From assembly GCA_030743445.1 (NCBI GenBank), contig JASLSL010000324.1:1-6405 (forward strand): a DNA stretch of 6,405 nt. The letters run 5' to 3'. A program made the translations under genes and the position numbers. Shown here piece after piece: positions 1 through 5,888 of this stretch (the stretch's first letter is position 1; every line of letters begins with the position of its first letter). Below the pieces are notes generated by a model, which searched no databases, had not been told where the DNA came from, and saw only the letters and a program-made list of their open reading frames with translations. The DNA is from Alphaproteobacteria bacterium. Its GTDB lineage: Bacteria > Pseudomonadota > Alphaproteobacteria > UBA8366.

Positions 1-3000
1 CGTGTCTTCCGGGCCGGAAGCGCCCGCGACCGTCAGCGTCGGTGCATCCGCCGCCGCTGTAACATCGACGGTCGCCGTCGCCCTCGACGTGCCGCCCTGG
101 CCGTCCGAGACCGTGAATTCGAAACTCGCCGCGCCGCTGAAATCTGCATGCGGCGTGAACACCGCATCGCCGTTGCCGTCGAGCGCCACCGTGCCGCCGA
201 CAGCGTTGCCGACACCGCTGAGCGACAGAGTGCCGCCGTCGATATCGATGCCGCCCGCGAGCAGGGTCGCTGCCGCGACGGTCAACGCCGAGTCCTCGGC
301 CGTGGCAAGGCTCTTGTCCCGGATGTTCGGCAGGAAATTGGTCCCGTCGAGAATGGCGGCGCCGTCGGCGAACTGCAGGGTCTCGATCCCGACCAGAGTA
401 TCGGCGCCGTCGGTACCCGCGAGGTCGGTTACCGTGACGATGCCGTTGGCGTTCGCAATGGCATAGTCCGCGACATTGCCGGAGAAGACTGCGGTATCCC
501 GTCCATCGCCGCCGATCAGCACGTCGTCGCCGGCACCGCCAACCAAAGTGTCGCCGCCGTCGCCACTGCTGATCCAGTCGTCCCCTCCACTGCCCGTCAG
601 GGCTTCGCCGCCCGCGCTTGTCGCTGCCTGAACCGTCGAGTCGATTCCGGAGATATCCACTTCGCTGCCATCGCTGAACCGCAACGTCTCGACCTTGTCG
701 TAGTCGTCGCTCCAGTTGGAGATCATGACCTGGTCGTTCGGCGTCGAACCGCCGACCGCGAGACCCGCCGGGCCACCACCGCCGTTGTCCTGCAGCTCGA
801 CCACGAGATCGCCGCCGTCGAGGTCCAGCGCCACGTCGGCGAGGTCGATCCCGGACCCGAATTCGAGCACGTCGTTGCCCGCGTCCGCATCGACCACCGC
901 AGTCGTCGATGTGGTCGACCAATGGCTGGTGTTTACCCAGTTCGAATCCTCGCCGCTGGTGTTCCAATAGCCGGAATTGACCCAGTGCCGGGTCGTCGTC
1001 GTGGTCGTCGTGGTGTCGTCGTCGTGGATCGTGTCGAAACCGTCGCCCAACTGGAACACATAGCGGTCGTCGCCGGCCCCGCCTTCCAGCATGTCGGCGC
1101 CGACCCCGCCGCGAAGCTCGTCCGCCCCGCCACCGCCCATCAGGTGGTCGTCGCCGCCGAGGCCGTAGAGCACGTCGTCGCCGCCGCTACCGGAAAGCGC
1201 ATCGCCGCCCGAGGTCGACCCGCCGACCAGCCCGGCCGGCGCGTTGACGTTGACGATTACCGTCTGGGTACTGGCCGCGCCAAGGTTATCGGTCACCGTG
1301 TAGGTGAAACTGTCGGCGCCGAAGAAACCTTCGGTCGGCATATAGCTGAAGGTGCCGTCCGCATTGATCGTCGCGCTGCCGTTCGCGGCTCCCGTCCCGG
1401 CCGAGAATGTAAAGCTGTCGCCTTCCAGGTCGGTCGCCGTGAGCGTCCCGCTAACGGCCGTATCGCGATCGGTCGTGAAGTTCGCGGGATCGCCCGTCGG
1501 TGCATCGTTCACCGCAGCGACAGTCACGGTCAGTGTGTCGCTGACCGATGCGGCATCGCTGTTGCCGCCCTCGGTCGCCGTCGCCGTCACCGCGAGGTCG
1601 AAACTGCCGTTGAAGTCCTGAGCCGGCGTGATCGAAAGCCCGAAGACATCGGCCCCGGCGACCGTCCACGTGCCGTTGCCGTTGTCGGTCCCGGCCGAGA
1701 GTGTCGCGCCGGACGGGATGCCCGAGATCGTCAGGCTCAAATTCTCGGAACCGTCGACGTCCACCAGCGCGGAGCTAATATCGAGCGCGATCGCCGTGTC
1801 CTCCGCACCCGACGAGTCCGTCACCGTCAGGCCAGGCGCGTCGGCGACCGGCGCGACGTCGATCGCCACCGTGCCGGTGTCGGTGCCGCCGTCGCCGTCG
1901 GTGACGGTGTAGGTGAAGCTGTCGCTGCCGCTGAAGTCGGCGTTCGGCGTATAGGTGTACGTGCCGTTGCCGTTGTCGACGAGGTTGCCGTTCGCGGTGC
2001 CGGTGATCGAGGTGATCGTCAGGCCACTACCGACCAAGTCGCTGTCGTTGGTGAGCAGGCTTGCCGCGGTGATCGTCACCGGCGTGTCTTCGGTTGTCGT
2101 AACGGTGTCGTCGCCTACGGTCACGCCCGACAGAACGACGTTCTGGTCGGCGAAGCTCAGTACCTCGACGCCGGTCAGGGTGTCGGTGCCGCCGTTGCCG
2201 GAGAGCGCCGCGACGGTCGCCGTGCCGCTTCCGGTGGTGACCTGGTAGTCAGCGAGATTGCCCGAGAAGTGGGCCGTATCCAGTCCTGCCCCGCCATCGA
2301 GCACGTCGTTGCCGGCGCCGCCGATCAGGGTGTCGTCGCCGAGCCCGCCGGCCAGCGTGTCGCCGCCGCGCATGCCGCTGATGACGTTACCGGCTGCGTT
2401 GCCGGCGATCAGGTCGCCGCCGTCGCCGCCATAGACGTTCTCGATCGTCGTGCCGGCCCCGATATCGAGCGCGTGGCCGAACAGCGAATTGGTCGAGCCG
2501 GCGGCGAGATCGAGGTCGAGCGCCGTCGTCACCGCCGCGAAATTCAGCGAGTCGATGCCGCCGTTGCCGTCGGTGATGGTCTGACGCCCGCCCTGGCCGC
2601 CATAGAGCGCGTAATCGTCGGTGAAGATGTAGGTATCGTCGGTCCCGACCGGATCGCCGAGCAGGGTCAGCGTCCAGTTCTCGAGCGTGCCCGCATCCTG
2701 GGTCACGCTGTCGGTGACCGAGAGCGTCCAGTCGCCCTGGCCTTGCTCGCCCCAGAACTGCACGCTGTCGAGCGTGAAGCGGATGTCGTCATCGCTGGCG
2801 CCGTAGGTCGAGCCGCTGTAGACGCCGGGCCGATCGATCAGCGTGCTCGCCGTGCCGTCGGGCGAGGTCAGTCGCACCGTCAAGTCGCCGATCCAGGTGT
2901 GGTCGATGTTGACCCGGACCTGGATGTGATCGATCGAGAGACCGGCGCCGACCGAGATCGTGTCGCTGATCGTGCTGTTGTCGGCGATGAAGGTATTGGG

Positions 3001-4272
3001 CGCCGAGGAGAACGAGATCGACTGCAGGTTCGCCTGGGTGCTCTGGACCGTCCAGGTCTCGGCGAGGCGGACCGCGGCATGGGCGTCGGCGATGCCGAAG
3101 CCGTAGCCATCGGTGAAAGTCAGGCCGCCGCCGTTCCAATTGAAGGCGCTGTTGGTGCGCCAACCGCTGGTGCTGGTCGTCGGGTTGCGCGACGAGTAGG
3201 CCAGAATCTCCTGGACGTCGCGATAACCCAGAAGCGGGTTGGCGTCGAGCATCAGGGCGATGACGCCGGCGACCGCCGGCGACGAGAACGAGGTGCCCGA
3301 AATCGAGGTGAAGTCGCCGCTCGAATAGCCCGCCGAGCCGCGCCGGTCGGTCGTGGTCACGCTCGCGCCCGGGGCCGAGGTCAGGACCGCGGCGCCGGGC
3401 GTGCTGAACGAGGCGAGGCTGCCGCTGATCGTGGTTGCGCCGACGGCGATGGTGTAAGGCGAGTTCGAGAAGCTGTGGTAGTTGACGTTGTCGCCCTCGT
3501 CGCCCGAATTGCCGGCCGAGAAGGTGATGTTGGTGCCGAGCCCGCCGCGGCCGTTGGTCACCAGGTTCAGGATCGCGTCGCGCTCGACGGCGAAGCTGCC
3601 CGAGTCGAAATTGTCGTAGAAGAACCCGCCATATCCCCAACTGTTGTTGAGGACGTCGACGCTGAGGGCGTTTTGGAACTGGGTTGCGCCCTGGTTGCCG
3701 GGGCCGGAACCGAAGCCGATGCGGAAGCCGGTGATGTCGGCATCCGGCGCCACGCCGACCGAGCCCGAGCCGTTTATCGCGCCGGTGATCATGCCGGCGA
3801 CGGCGGTCCCGTGATTGTCGTCCGACGCGCTGGCGAAGGCATCGCTGTCGCCGTCGCGCGCGTCGTAGTCGAGATCCGCCCGGTAGTTTGGCGCCAGGTC
3901 CGGGTGCAGGTAGTCGATGCCGGTATCCATGATGCCGACGACGACGCCGGCGCCGGTGTAGTCGTCCCAGACCTCGGTGACGTTGAGGTCGGCGCGCGGA
4001 TTGCTGGTGTTGCGAAGGTGCCACTGCGAGGAGAACACCGAGTCGCTCGGGATCAAAGCCGGCTCTGGCGCTATTTCCTGGGTCCCGATATAGGCGCCGG
4101 TGCCGGTCACCACGGCCGCATCGGCGATCGCGACCGCGGTGTCGACCTTATCGGTCTCGGCGATGCCGTCACGCAGCCCGGCGGACTCGCCGATCAGCAC
4201 CGCGTCGAAGGCGATCTCTTCCGCCTTTACGGACGCGTCGTTCAAGCCGGCTATGGTTGTCTTCTCGCTCAT
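1..4272 (-). CDS. Giant RTX-type secreted serine protease (subtilisin/kexin-like S8 with P-domain), 3' partial
   Basis: Reading from the ATG at 4272-4270, one frame stays open for 1424 codons to base 1 with no stop, so the C-terminus is missing. The N-terminus has no signal peptide or membrane segment, as expected for a type I secretion cargo. Domains in order: short pro-region, residues 1-80; S8 peptidase about 100-405 with Asp116 (GIMDTGID), His154 (DNHGTAVAG), oxyanion Asn255 (SAGNSG) and Ser328 (SGTSFSSP); P-domain about 420-540; serralysin-like RTX beta-roll about 545-665; three cadherin/Ig-like modules about 722-1010; RTX block about 1022-1070; a split RTX-associated domain about 1066-1210; RTX block about 1222-1260; a fourth cadherin-like module about 1322-1406; and the start of a fifth. 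NNSWG (209-213) resembles the kexin-type substrate-cleft motif. The complete triad implies an active, calcium-dependent extracellular endopeptidase. Its natural substrate cannot be read from the sequence. The adjacent HlyB/HlyD-type genes are its likely exporter. Confidence 0.93.
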   Translation of the reverse strand, partial: MSEKTTIAGLNDASVKAEEIAFDAVLIGESAGLRDGIAETDKVDTAVAIADAAVVTGTGAYIGTQEIAPEPALIPSDSVFSSQWHLRNTSNPRADLNVTEVWDDYTGAGVVVGIMDTGIDYLHPDLAPNYRADLDYDARDGDSDAFASASDDNHGTAVAGMITGAINGSGSVGVAPDADITGFRIGFGSGPGNQGATQFQNALSVDVLNNSWGYGGFFYDNFDSGSFAVERDAILNLVTNGRGGLGTNITFSAGNSGDEGDNVNYHSFSNSPYTIAVGATTISGSLASFSTPGAAVLTSAPGASVTTTDRRGSAGYSSGDFTSISGTSFSSPAVAGVIALMLDANPLLGYRDVQEILAYSSRNPTTSTSGWRTNSAFNWNGGGLTFTDGYGFGIADAHAAVRLAETWTVQSTQANLQSISFSSAPNTFIADNSTISDTISVGAGLSIDHIQVRVNIDHTWIGDLTVRLTSPDGTASTLIDRPGVYSGSTYGASDDDIRFTLDSVQFWGEQGQGDWTLSVTDSVTQDAGTLENWTLTLLGDPVGTDDTYIFTDDYALYGGQGGRQTITDGNGGIDSLNFAAVTTALDLDLAAGSTNSLFGHALDIGAGTTIENVYGGDGGDLIAGNAAGNVISGMRGGDTLAGGLGDDTLIGGAGNDVLDGGAGLDTAHFSGNLADYQVTTGSGTATVAALSGNGGTDTLTGVEVLSFADQNVVLSGVTVGDDTVTTTEDTPVTITAASLLTNDSDLVGSGLTITSITGTANGNLVDNGNGTYTYTPNADFSGSDSFTYTVTDGDGGTDTGTVAIDVAPVADAPGLTVTDSSGAEDTAIALDISSALVDVDGSENLSLTISGIPSGATLSAGTDNGNGTWTVAGADVFGLSITPAQDFNGSFDLAVTATATEGGNSDAASVSDTLTVTVAAVNDAPTGDPANFTTDRDTAVSGTLTATDLEGDSFTFSAGTGAANGSATINADGTFSYMPTEGFFGADSFTYTVTDNLGAASTQTVIVNVNAPAGLVGGSTSGGDALSGSGGDDVLYGLGGDDHLMGGGGADELRGGVGADMLEGGAGDDRYVFQLGDGFDTIHDDDTTTTTTTTRHWVNSGYWNTSGEDSNWVNTSHWSTTSTTAVVDADAGNDVLEFGSGIDLADVALDLDGGDLVVELQDNGGGGPAGLAVGGSTPNDQVMISNWSDDYDKVETLRFSDGSEVDISGIDSTVQAATSAGGEALTGSGGDDWISSGDGGDTLVGGAGDDVLIGGDGRDTAVFSGNVADYAIANANGIVTVTDLAGTDGADTLVGIETLQFADGAAILDGTNFLPNIRDKSLATAEDSALTVAAATLLAGGIDIDGGTLSLSGVGNAVGGTVALDGNGDAVFTPHADFSGAASFEFTVSDGQGGTSRATATVDVTAAADAPTLTVAGASGPEDT
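55..309 (-). repeat. Fourth cadherin/Ig-like module; a fifth begins at the window edge
   Basis: Residues about 1322-1406 carry ATAEDSALTV, GTVALDGNGDAVFTPHADFSG and SFEFTVSDGQGG, the same pattern as the earlier modules. From about residue 1410 the sequence DAPTLTVAGASGPEDT looks like the opening of another module cut by the end of the window. The protein therefore continues for at least one more domain and for the C-terminal secretion signal. Confidence 0.78.
343..540 (-). repeat. Duplicated RTX-tail module, copy 2
   Basis: Residues 1245-1310, counterpart of residues 651-716. Its landmarks are DTAVFSGNVADYAI, TVTDLAGTDGADTL and VGIETLQFADG. Each copy closes an RTX run and is followed by a cadherin-like module beginning about 10-15 residues later, so the larger unit RTX, FSGN module, cadherin-like module occurs twice. 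Confidence 0.85.
493..609 (-). repeat. RTX calcium-binding nonapeptide block 3
   Basis: Residues about 1222-1260. The units are GGEALTGSGGDDWISSG, GDGGDTLVGG, GAGDDVLIGG and GDGRDT. The second half belongs to the duplicated 66-residue module that also occurs at residues 651-716. Confidence 0.92.
643..1077 (-). other. RTX-associated (HCBP-related-like) domain split by an insert
   Basis: Residues about 1066-1210. It starts with DRYVFQLGDGFDTIHDD and resumes with AGNDVLEFGSGIDLADVAL, then DGGDLVVEL, DQVMISNW and KVETLRFSDGSEVDI. This order matches the domain commonly found between RTX blocks in haemolysin-type proteins. In the usual form only a short turn separates the DTI and NDxLxFG elements. 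Here about 45 residues intervene, including a run of eight Thr and a Trp-rich motif. Family assignment is by eye. Confidence 0.75.
913..1023 (-). repeat. Insert: poly-Thr run plus Trp/Asn/Thr/Ser motif pair
   Basis: Residues 1084-1120. Three Asp are followed by eight consecutive Thr (991-1014, ACC/ACG codons, a triplet-repeat-like tract). Two similar motifs follow: WVNSGYWNTSG (1097-1107) and WVNTSHWSTTS (1112-1122). The four Trp have the symmetric spacing W-x5-W-x8-W-x5-W. The segment differs in composition from the surrounding Gly/Asp-rich sequence. Function unknown; a surface loop or ligand-contact element is possible. Confidence 0.7.
1063..1209 (-). repeat. RTX calcium-binding nonapeptide block 2
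   Basis: Residues about 1022-1070. Consecutive GGxGxDxLx units are visible: GSGGDDVLYG, GLGGDDHLMGG, GGGADELRGG, GVGADMLEGG and GAGDDRYVF. This is a hallmark of type I secretion cargos. The block leads straight into the RTX-associated domain that contains the Trp-rich insert. Confidence 0.93.
1243..2109 (-). repeat. Three tandem cadherin/Ig-like (VCBS-type) modules
   Basis: Residues about 722-806, 814-921 and 924-1010. Modules 1 and 3 share the pattern of an early EDT or DRDT motif, a central NGxxxxxxxGTxxYxP, then DFSGSDSFTYTVTDG or GFFGADSFTYTVTDN and a hydrophobic closing strand. Module 2 is a more divergent relative (ITPAQDFNGSFDLAVTATA). Linkers carry VADAP and VNDAP. Such modules are common stalk or adhesion units in large type I-secreted proteins of bacteria. 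Here they would space the protease domain from the C-terminal RTX blocks. Confidence 0.85.
2125..2322 (-). repeat. Duplicated RTX-tail module, copy 1
   Basis: Residues 651-716. It starts with two nonapeptides and continues with FSGNLADYQV, a TV strand, GGTDTLTGVEVLSFADQ and VVLSG. It aligns without gaps to residues 1245-1310. By hand count 37 of 66 positions are identical, so the two copies are an intragenic duplication or two members of the same module family. Confidence 0.85.
2278..2640 (-). repeat. Serralysin C-terminal-like module with RTX nonapeptides (block 1)
   Basis: Residues about 545-665. The first part (DTYIFTDDYALYGG, then TITDGNGGIDSLNF, TALDLDLAAGS and TTIENVYGG) resembles the beta-roll entry of serralysin-type metalloproteases (Peptidase_M10_C family). 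It is followed by glycine/aspartate nonapeptides of type GGxGxDxLx: GGDTLAGG, GLGDDTLIGG, GAGNDVLDGG and GAGLDT. Such repeats bind calcium outside the cell and drive folding after type I export. Here the module follows a serine protease and not its usual metalloprotease. Family assignment is by eye. Confidence 0.82.
2653..3015 (-). other. P-domain (proprotein convertase P/Homo B domain)
   Basis: Residues about 420-540 form the beta-sandwich P-domain that usually follows kexin-like catalytic domains and stabilises them. Visible hallmarks are HTWIGDLTVRLTSPDGT (458-474), the FWGEQGQGDWTLSVTDS stretch (506-522) and the closing GTLENWTLTLLG (528-539). The domain is complete and directly follows the peptidase domain. 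Confidence 0.9.
3058..3975 (-). other. Peptidase S8 catalytic domain (kexin-like) within the giant protease
   Basis: Residues about 100-405 of the protease. The triad codons are at 3927-3925 (Asp116), 3813-3811 (His154) and 3291-3289 (Ser328), and oxyanion Asn255 is at 3510-3508. The order D-H-N-S and the spacing match subtilases. The preceding segment SSQWHLRN (81-88) resembles the xQWHLxN entry sequence common in kexin/proprotein-convertase relatives, and the following P-domain supports that subfamily. All catalytic residues are present, so there is no sign of a decayed enzyme. Confidence 0.93.
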
Positions 4273-4277
4273 CGATA

Positions 4278-4282
4278 TCCGT
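4278..4282 (-). promoter_or_regulatory. Weak ribosome binding site for the protease
   Basis: On the minus strand an ACGGA sequence ends 5 nt before the ATG at 4272. It is a poor match to AGGAGG, but it is the only purine-rich stretch at the right distance. It supports this ATG, which also gives a product without signal peptide as expected for type I export. Confidence 0.4.
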
Positions 4283-4294
4283 TAAAGTTCAAAT

Positions 4295-4312
4295 CACCAA
4301 AAGGCTCGAATT
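4295..4312. repeat. 18-bp imperfect direct repeat, copy near the protease start
   Basis: On the minus strand AATTCGAGCCTTTTGGTG. It matches the copy at 4390-4407 at 15 of 18 positions, including ten identical consecutive bases. It lies just downstream of the inferred transcription start. Confidence 0.6.
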
Positions 4313-4322
4313 CCTGCACCAT

Positions 4323-4352
4323 ATTATGCAACGGCCAGGCCCGATTTTTCAG
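4323..4352 (-). promoter_or_regulatory. Candidate sigma70-type promoter of the protease gene
   Basis: On the minus strand CTGAAA (4352-4347) is separated by 18 nt from CATAAT (4328-4323). Matches to TTGACA and TATAAT are partial (4/6 and 5/6). A start about 7 nt downstream would lie near 4316, giving a leader of roughly 44 nt. The protease start is 195 bp from the HlyD stop codon with a likely terminator in between, so a separate promoter is expected here. The exact boxes are inference. Confidence 0.42.
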
Positions 4353-4366
4353 TGACGAATGTCACT
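4351..4366. promoter_or_regulatory. Perfect 16-bp palindrome with a GTGA-N6-TCAC core, candidate operator
   Basis: AGTGACGAATGTCACT has two perfectly complementary 6-bp arms around 4 bp. The core GTGA-N6-TCAC equals the conserved part of CRP/FNR-family binding sites. Its centre (4358.5) lies about 42 bp upstream of the inferred transcription start, and its edge overlaps the candidate -35 box by two bases. That is the position of a class II activator site. Another dimeric regulator could equally use it. Confidence 0.45.
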
Positions 4367-4389
4367 CGTGGTTAAAATCCGTAAACCAC

Positions 4390-4407
4390 CGCCAGACGGC
4401 TCGAATT
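4390..4407. repeat. 18-bp imperfect direct repeat, distal copy
   Basis: On the minus strand AATTCGAGCCGTCTGGCG. It is the same orientation as the copy at 4295-4312 and 95 bp away, about nine helical turns. The pair flanks the candidate promoter and palindrome, which would suit a pair of binding sites for one regulator. Confidence 0.6.
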
Positions 4408-4431
4408 TTCCGCCAAGGCATTGATATGGTT

Positions 4432-4463
4432 AATAAAAATTTAAATTGGCCGGAATCGGCCAA
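4432..4463 (-). terminator. Rho-independent terminator of the ABC/HlyD operon
   Basis: Three bases after the HlyD stop, the minus strand reads TTGGCCG-ATTC-CGGCCAA, a perfect 7-bp stem with a 4-nt loop, followed at once by TTTAAATTTTTATT. Stem, tight loop and T-rich tail in that order are the standard intrinsic terminator layout. It would separate exporter transcription from the protease gene, though read-through is possible. Confidence 0.72.
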
Positions 4464-4466
4464 GAA

Positions 4467-5888
4467 TCAACGCTCGCGGAGGCTTTCTTGACGGTATCTG
4501 AGTAGTGGCGACATCAAAAATTCTATGATCTGTCGCTTTCCGGTCTTGATTTCGACGGTTACCGCCATGCCCGGTACCAGTGGGACGTCGCGGCCGTCGA
4601 CCCGCATGGTGGTGCGCGACATCGCGACCCGTGCCGGATAGATCAATCCCAGGTTCTCGTCCTGCACCGCATCGCCCGACACGTGCTTCACGTGGCCGTC
4701 GACGACGCCGTATTTGGTGAAGGAAAAGCTCTCGACCTTAATCTCGGCCGCTTGCCCGGCTTCGACGAAGCCCTTGTCCTTGTTGAAGATCATCGCCTCG
4801 ATCTCGAGCGGCGTGTTCTTCGGCACCACCACCATCAGCACCTGCGCCGGGGTTACGACGCCGCCGACCGTATGGACCTGCAGTTGCTGCACGACCCCGT
4901 CGGCGGGCGCGCGCAACCGCTGCAGGCGCTCGCGCTTCTCCACCTTGCGCAGCTGCAGTGTCGCGGCCGAGATACGGTTCTGGACCTCGACGATCTCGCC
5001 CAGGACCTCGCGGCGCGCCTCGGCCTCGGCCTGCTTGCGCTGCTTTTGAATGGTGACCAGGGCCGCATCCGCCTCGGCGAGGCGATGCTTCTCGATCGCC
5101 AGGTCCTGGCGCTGCTCGATCAGGGTCTGCTTGACCTCAAGCCACTGGCGACGCGGCGCGATGCCTTTCTTGATCAGGCCGGCGAGAGATTTCTCGCGCT
5201 CGGCGACCAACGGGATGGTCGCTTCGAGCTTGGAGATCTCGGCCTTGATCGCGGCGCGCTCCGCGATGCGCTTCGAGAATTCGCCCTCGAGCGCCGCGAG
5301 CTTGGCCTCGTGGGCCAGAATGTCGCTCTTGAGCCGCTCGCGATGTAACATTACGACGTTCGGATCGGCGCCCTTCGGCGCCGTGAACGCCGCCTTGCCG
5401 CCGTCGAGCGCCCGCAGCATCGCGTTTTGCCGTGCGAAATCGACCTGTGCTGCGACCAGCTCGCGCGCGACCTGTCCCTTGTCGACCTCGCTTTCGGTCG
5501 GATCGAGTTCGATCAACAGGTCGCCGCTCTTCACGTCCTGGCCCTCGCGCACGTGGATCGCCCGGACGACGCCGATCTCCAAGGACTGGATCGCCTGGAC
5601 GCCGCCCGCCGGCACGATTTTGCCCTGGGCCACGGCGACGATGTCGACCTCGCCGACCATCGCCCACACGACCGCGATGGTGAAAAACGCGACCAGGGTC
5701 AGCGCCACCGTGCGGGCCGCGGGCGAGGCCGGCCGCTCGACGATTTCGAGTGCGGAGGGCAGGAAATCCTGCTCGCTGCGCCGCGCCCGGCGGGCCAGCC
5801 AGTCGCGGAGGCGGGCGAAGGGCGAGCGCCCCGGCGGCCCAGTGCCGGGGGTCGTCCCGGGGACTTGGGGCTGTTCACTCGGCGACAT
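4467..5888 (-). CDS. HlyD-family membrane fusion protein of a type I secretion system
   Basis: Complete, 473 residues, a normal length for the family. It is the periplasmic adaptor that links the inner-membrane ABC exporter to a TolC-like outer-membrane channel. A Pro/Gly/Arg-rich cytoplasmic tail (1-57) is followed by one membrane helix (about 58-78). Next come a lipoyl-like half-motif (QSLEIGVVRAIHVREGQDVK, 101-120, with GDLLIELDPTE after it), a long Ala/Glu/Lys/Arg-rich coiled-coil hairpin (about 135-325), the second lipoyl half (LRAPADGVVQQLQVHTVGG, 325-343) and a beta-barrel region. The C-terminus has the HlyD signature: LVPGMAVTVEIKTGKR (437-452), then IIEFLMSPLLR. The ATG at 5888 overlaps the end of the ABC gene by 14 bp, which points to one operon and coupled translation. 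There is no strong ribosome binding site, which fits coupling. The long protease encoded next is the likely substrate. Confidence 0.95.
   Translation of the reverse strand: MSPSEQPQVPGTTPGTGPPGRSPFARLRDWLARRARRSEQDFLPSALEIVERPASPAARTVALTLVAFFTIAVVWAMVGEVDIVAVAQGKIVPAGGVQAIQSLEIGVVRAIHVREGQDVKSGDLLIELDPTESEVDKGQVARELVAAQVDFARQNAMLRALDGGKAAFTAPKGADPNVVMLHRERLKSDILAHEAKLAALEGEFSKRIAERAAIKAEISKLEATIPLVAEREKSLAGLIKKGIAPRRQWLEVKQTLIEQRQDLAIEKHRLAEADAALVTIQKQRKQAEAEARREVLGEIVEVQNRISAATLQLRKVEKRERLQRLRAPADGVVQQLQVHTVGGVVTPAQVLMVVVPKNTPLEIEAMIFNKDKGFVEAGQAAEIKVESFSFTKYGVVDGHVKHVSGDAVQDENLGLIYPARVAMSRTTMRVDGRDVPLVPGMAVTVEIKTGKRQIIEFLMSPLLRYRQESLRER

Noticed and set aside
1..2700. Repeated GC-rich motifs as a possible CRISPR array or DNA-level satellite
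   Set aside because: The periodicity comes from in-frame glycine/aspartate nonapeptides and cadherin-like modules; there are no identical repeats with unique equal-length spacers.
2789..4024. Minus-strand open frame of 411 codons
   Set aside because: It is an out-of-frame shadow of the protease domain with Arg-rich low-complexity sequence, while the overlapping frame has a full catalytic triad and P-domain.
148..4491. Plus-strand open frame of 1447 codons
   Set aside because: It is in exact antisense register to the protease, its translation is Arg/Val/Ala/Asp-rich without any domain, and it is explained by the missing TTA/CTA/TCA codons on the sense strand. It also runs through the intergenic control region.
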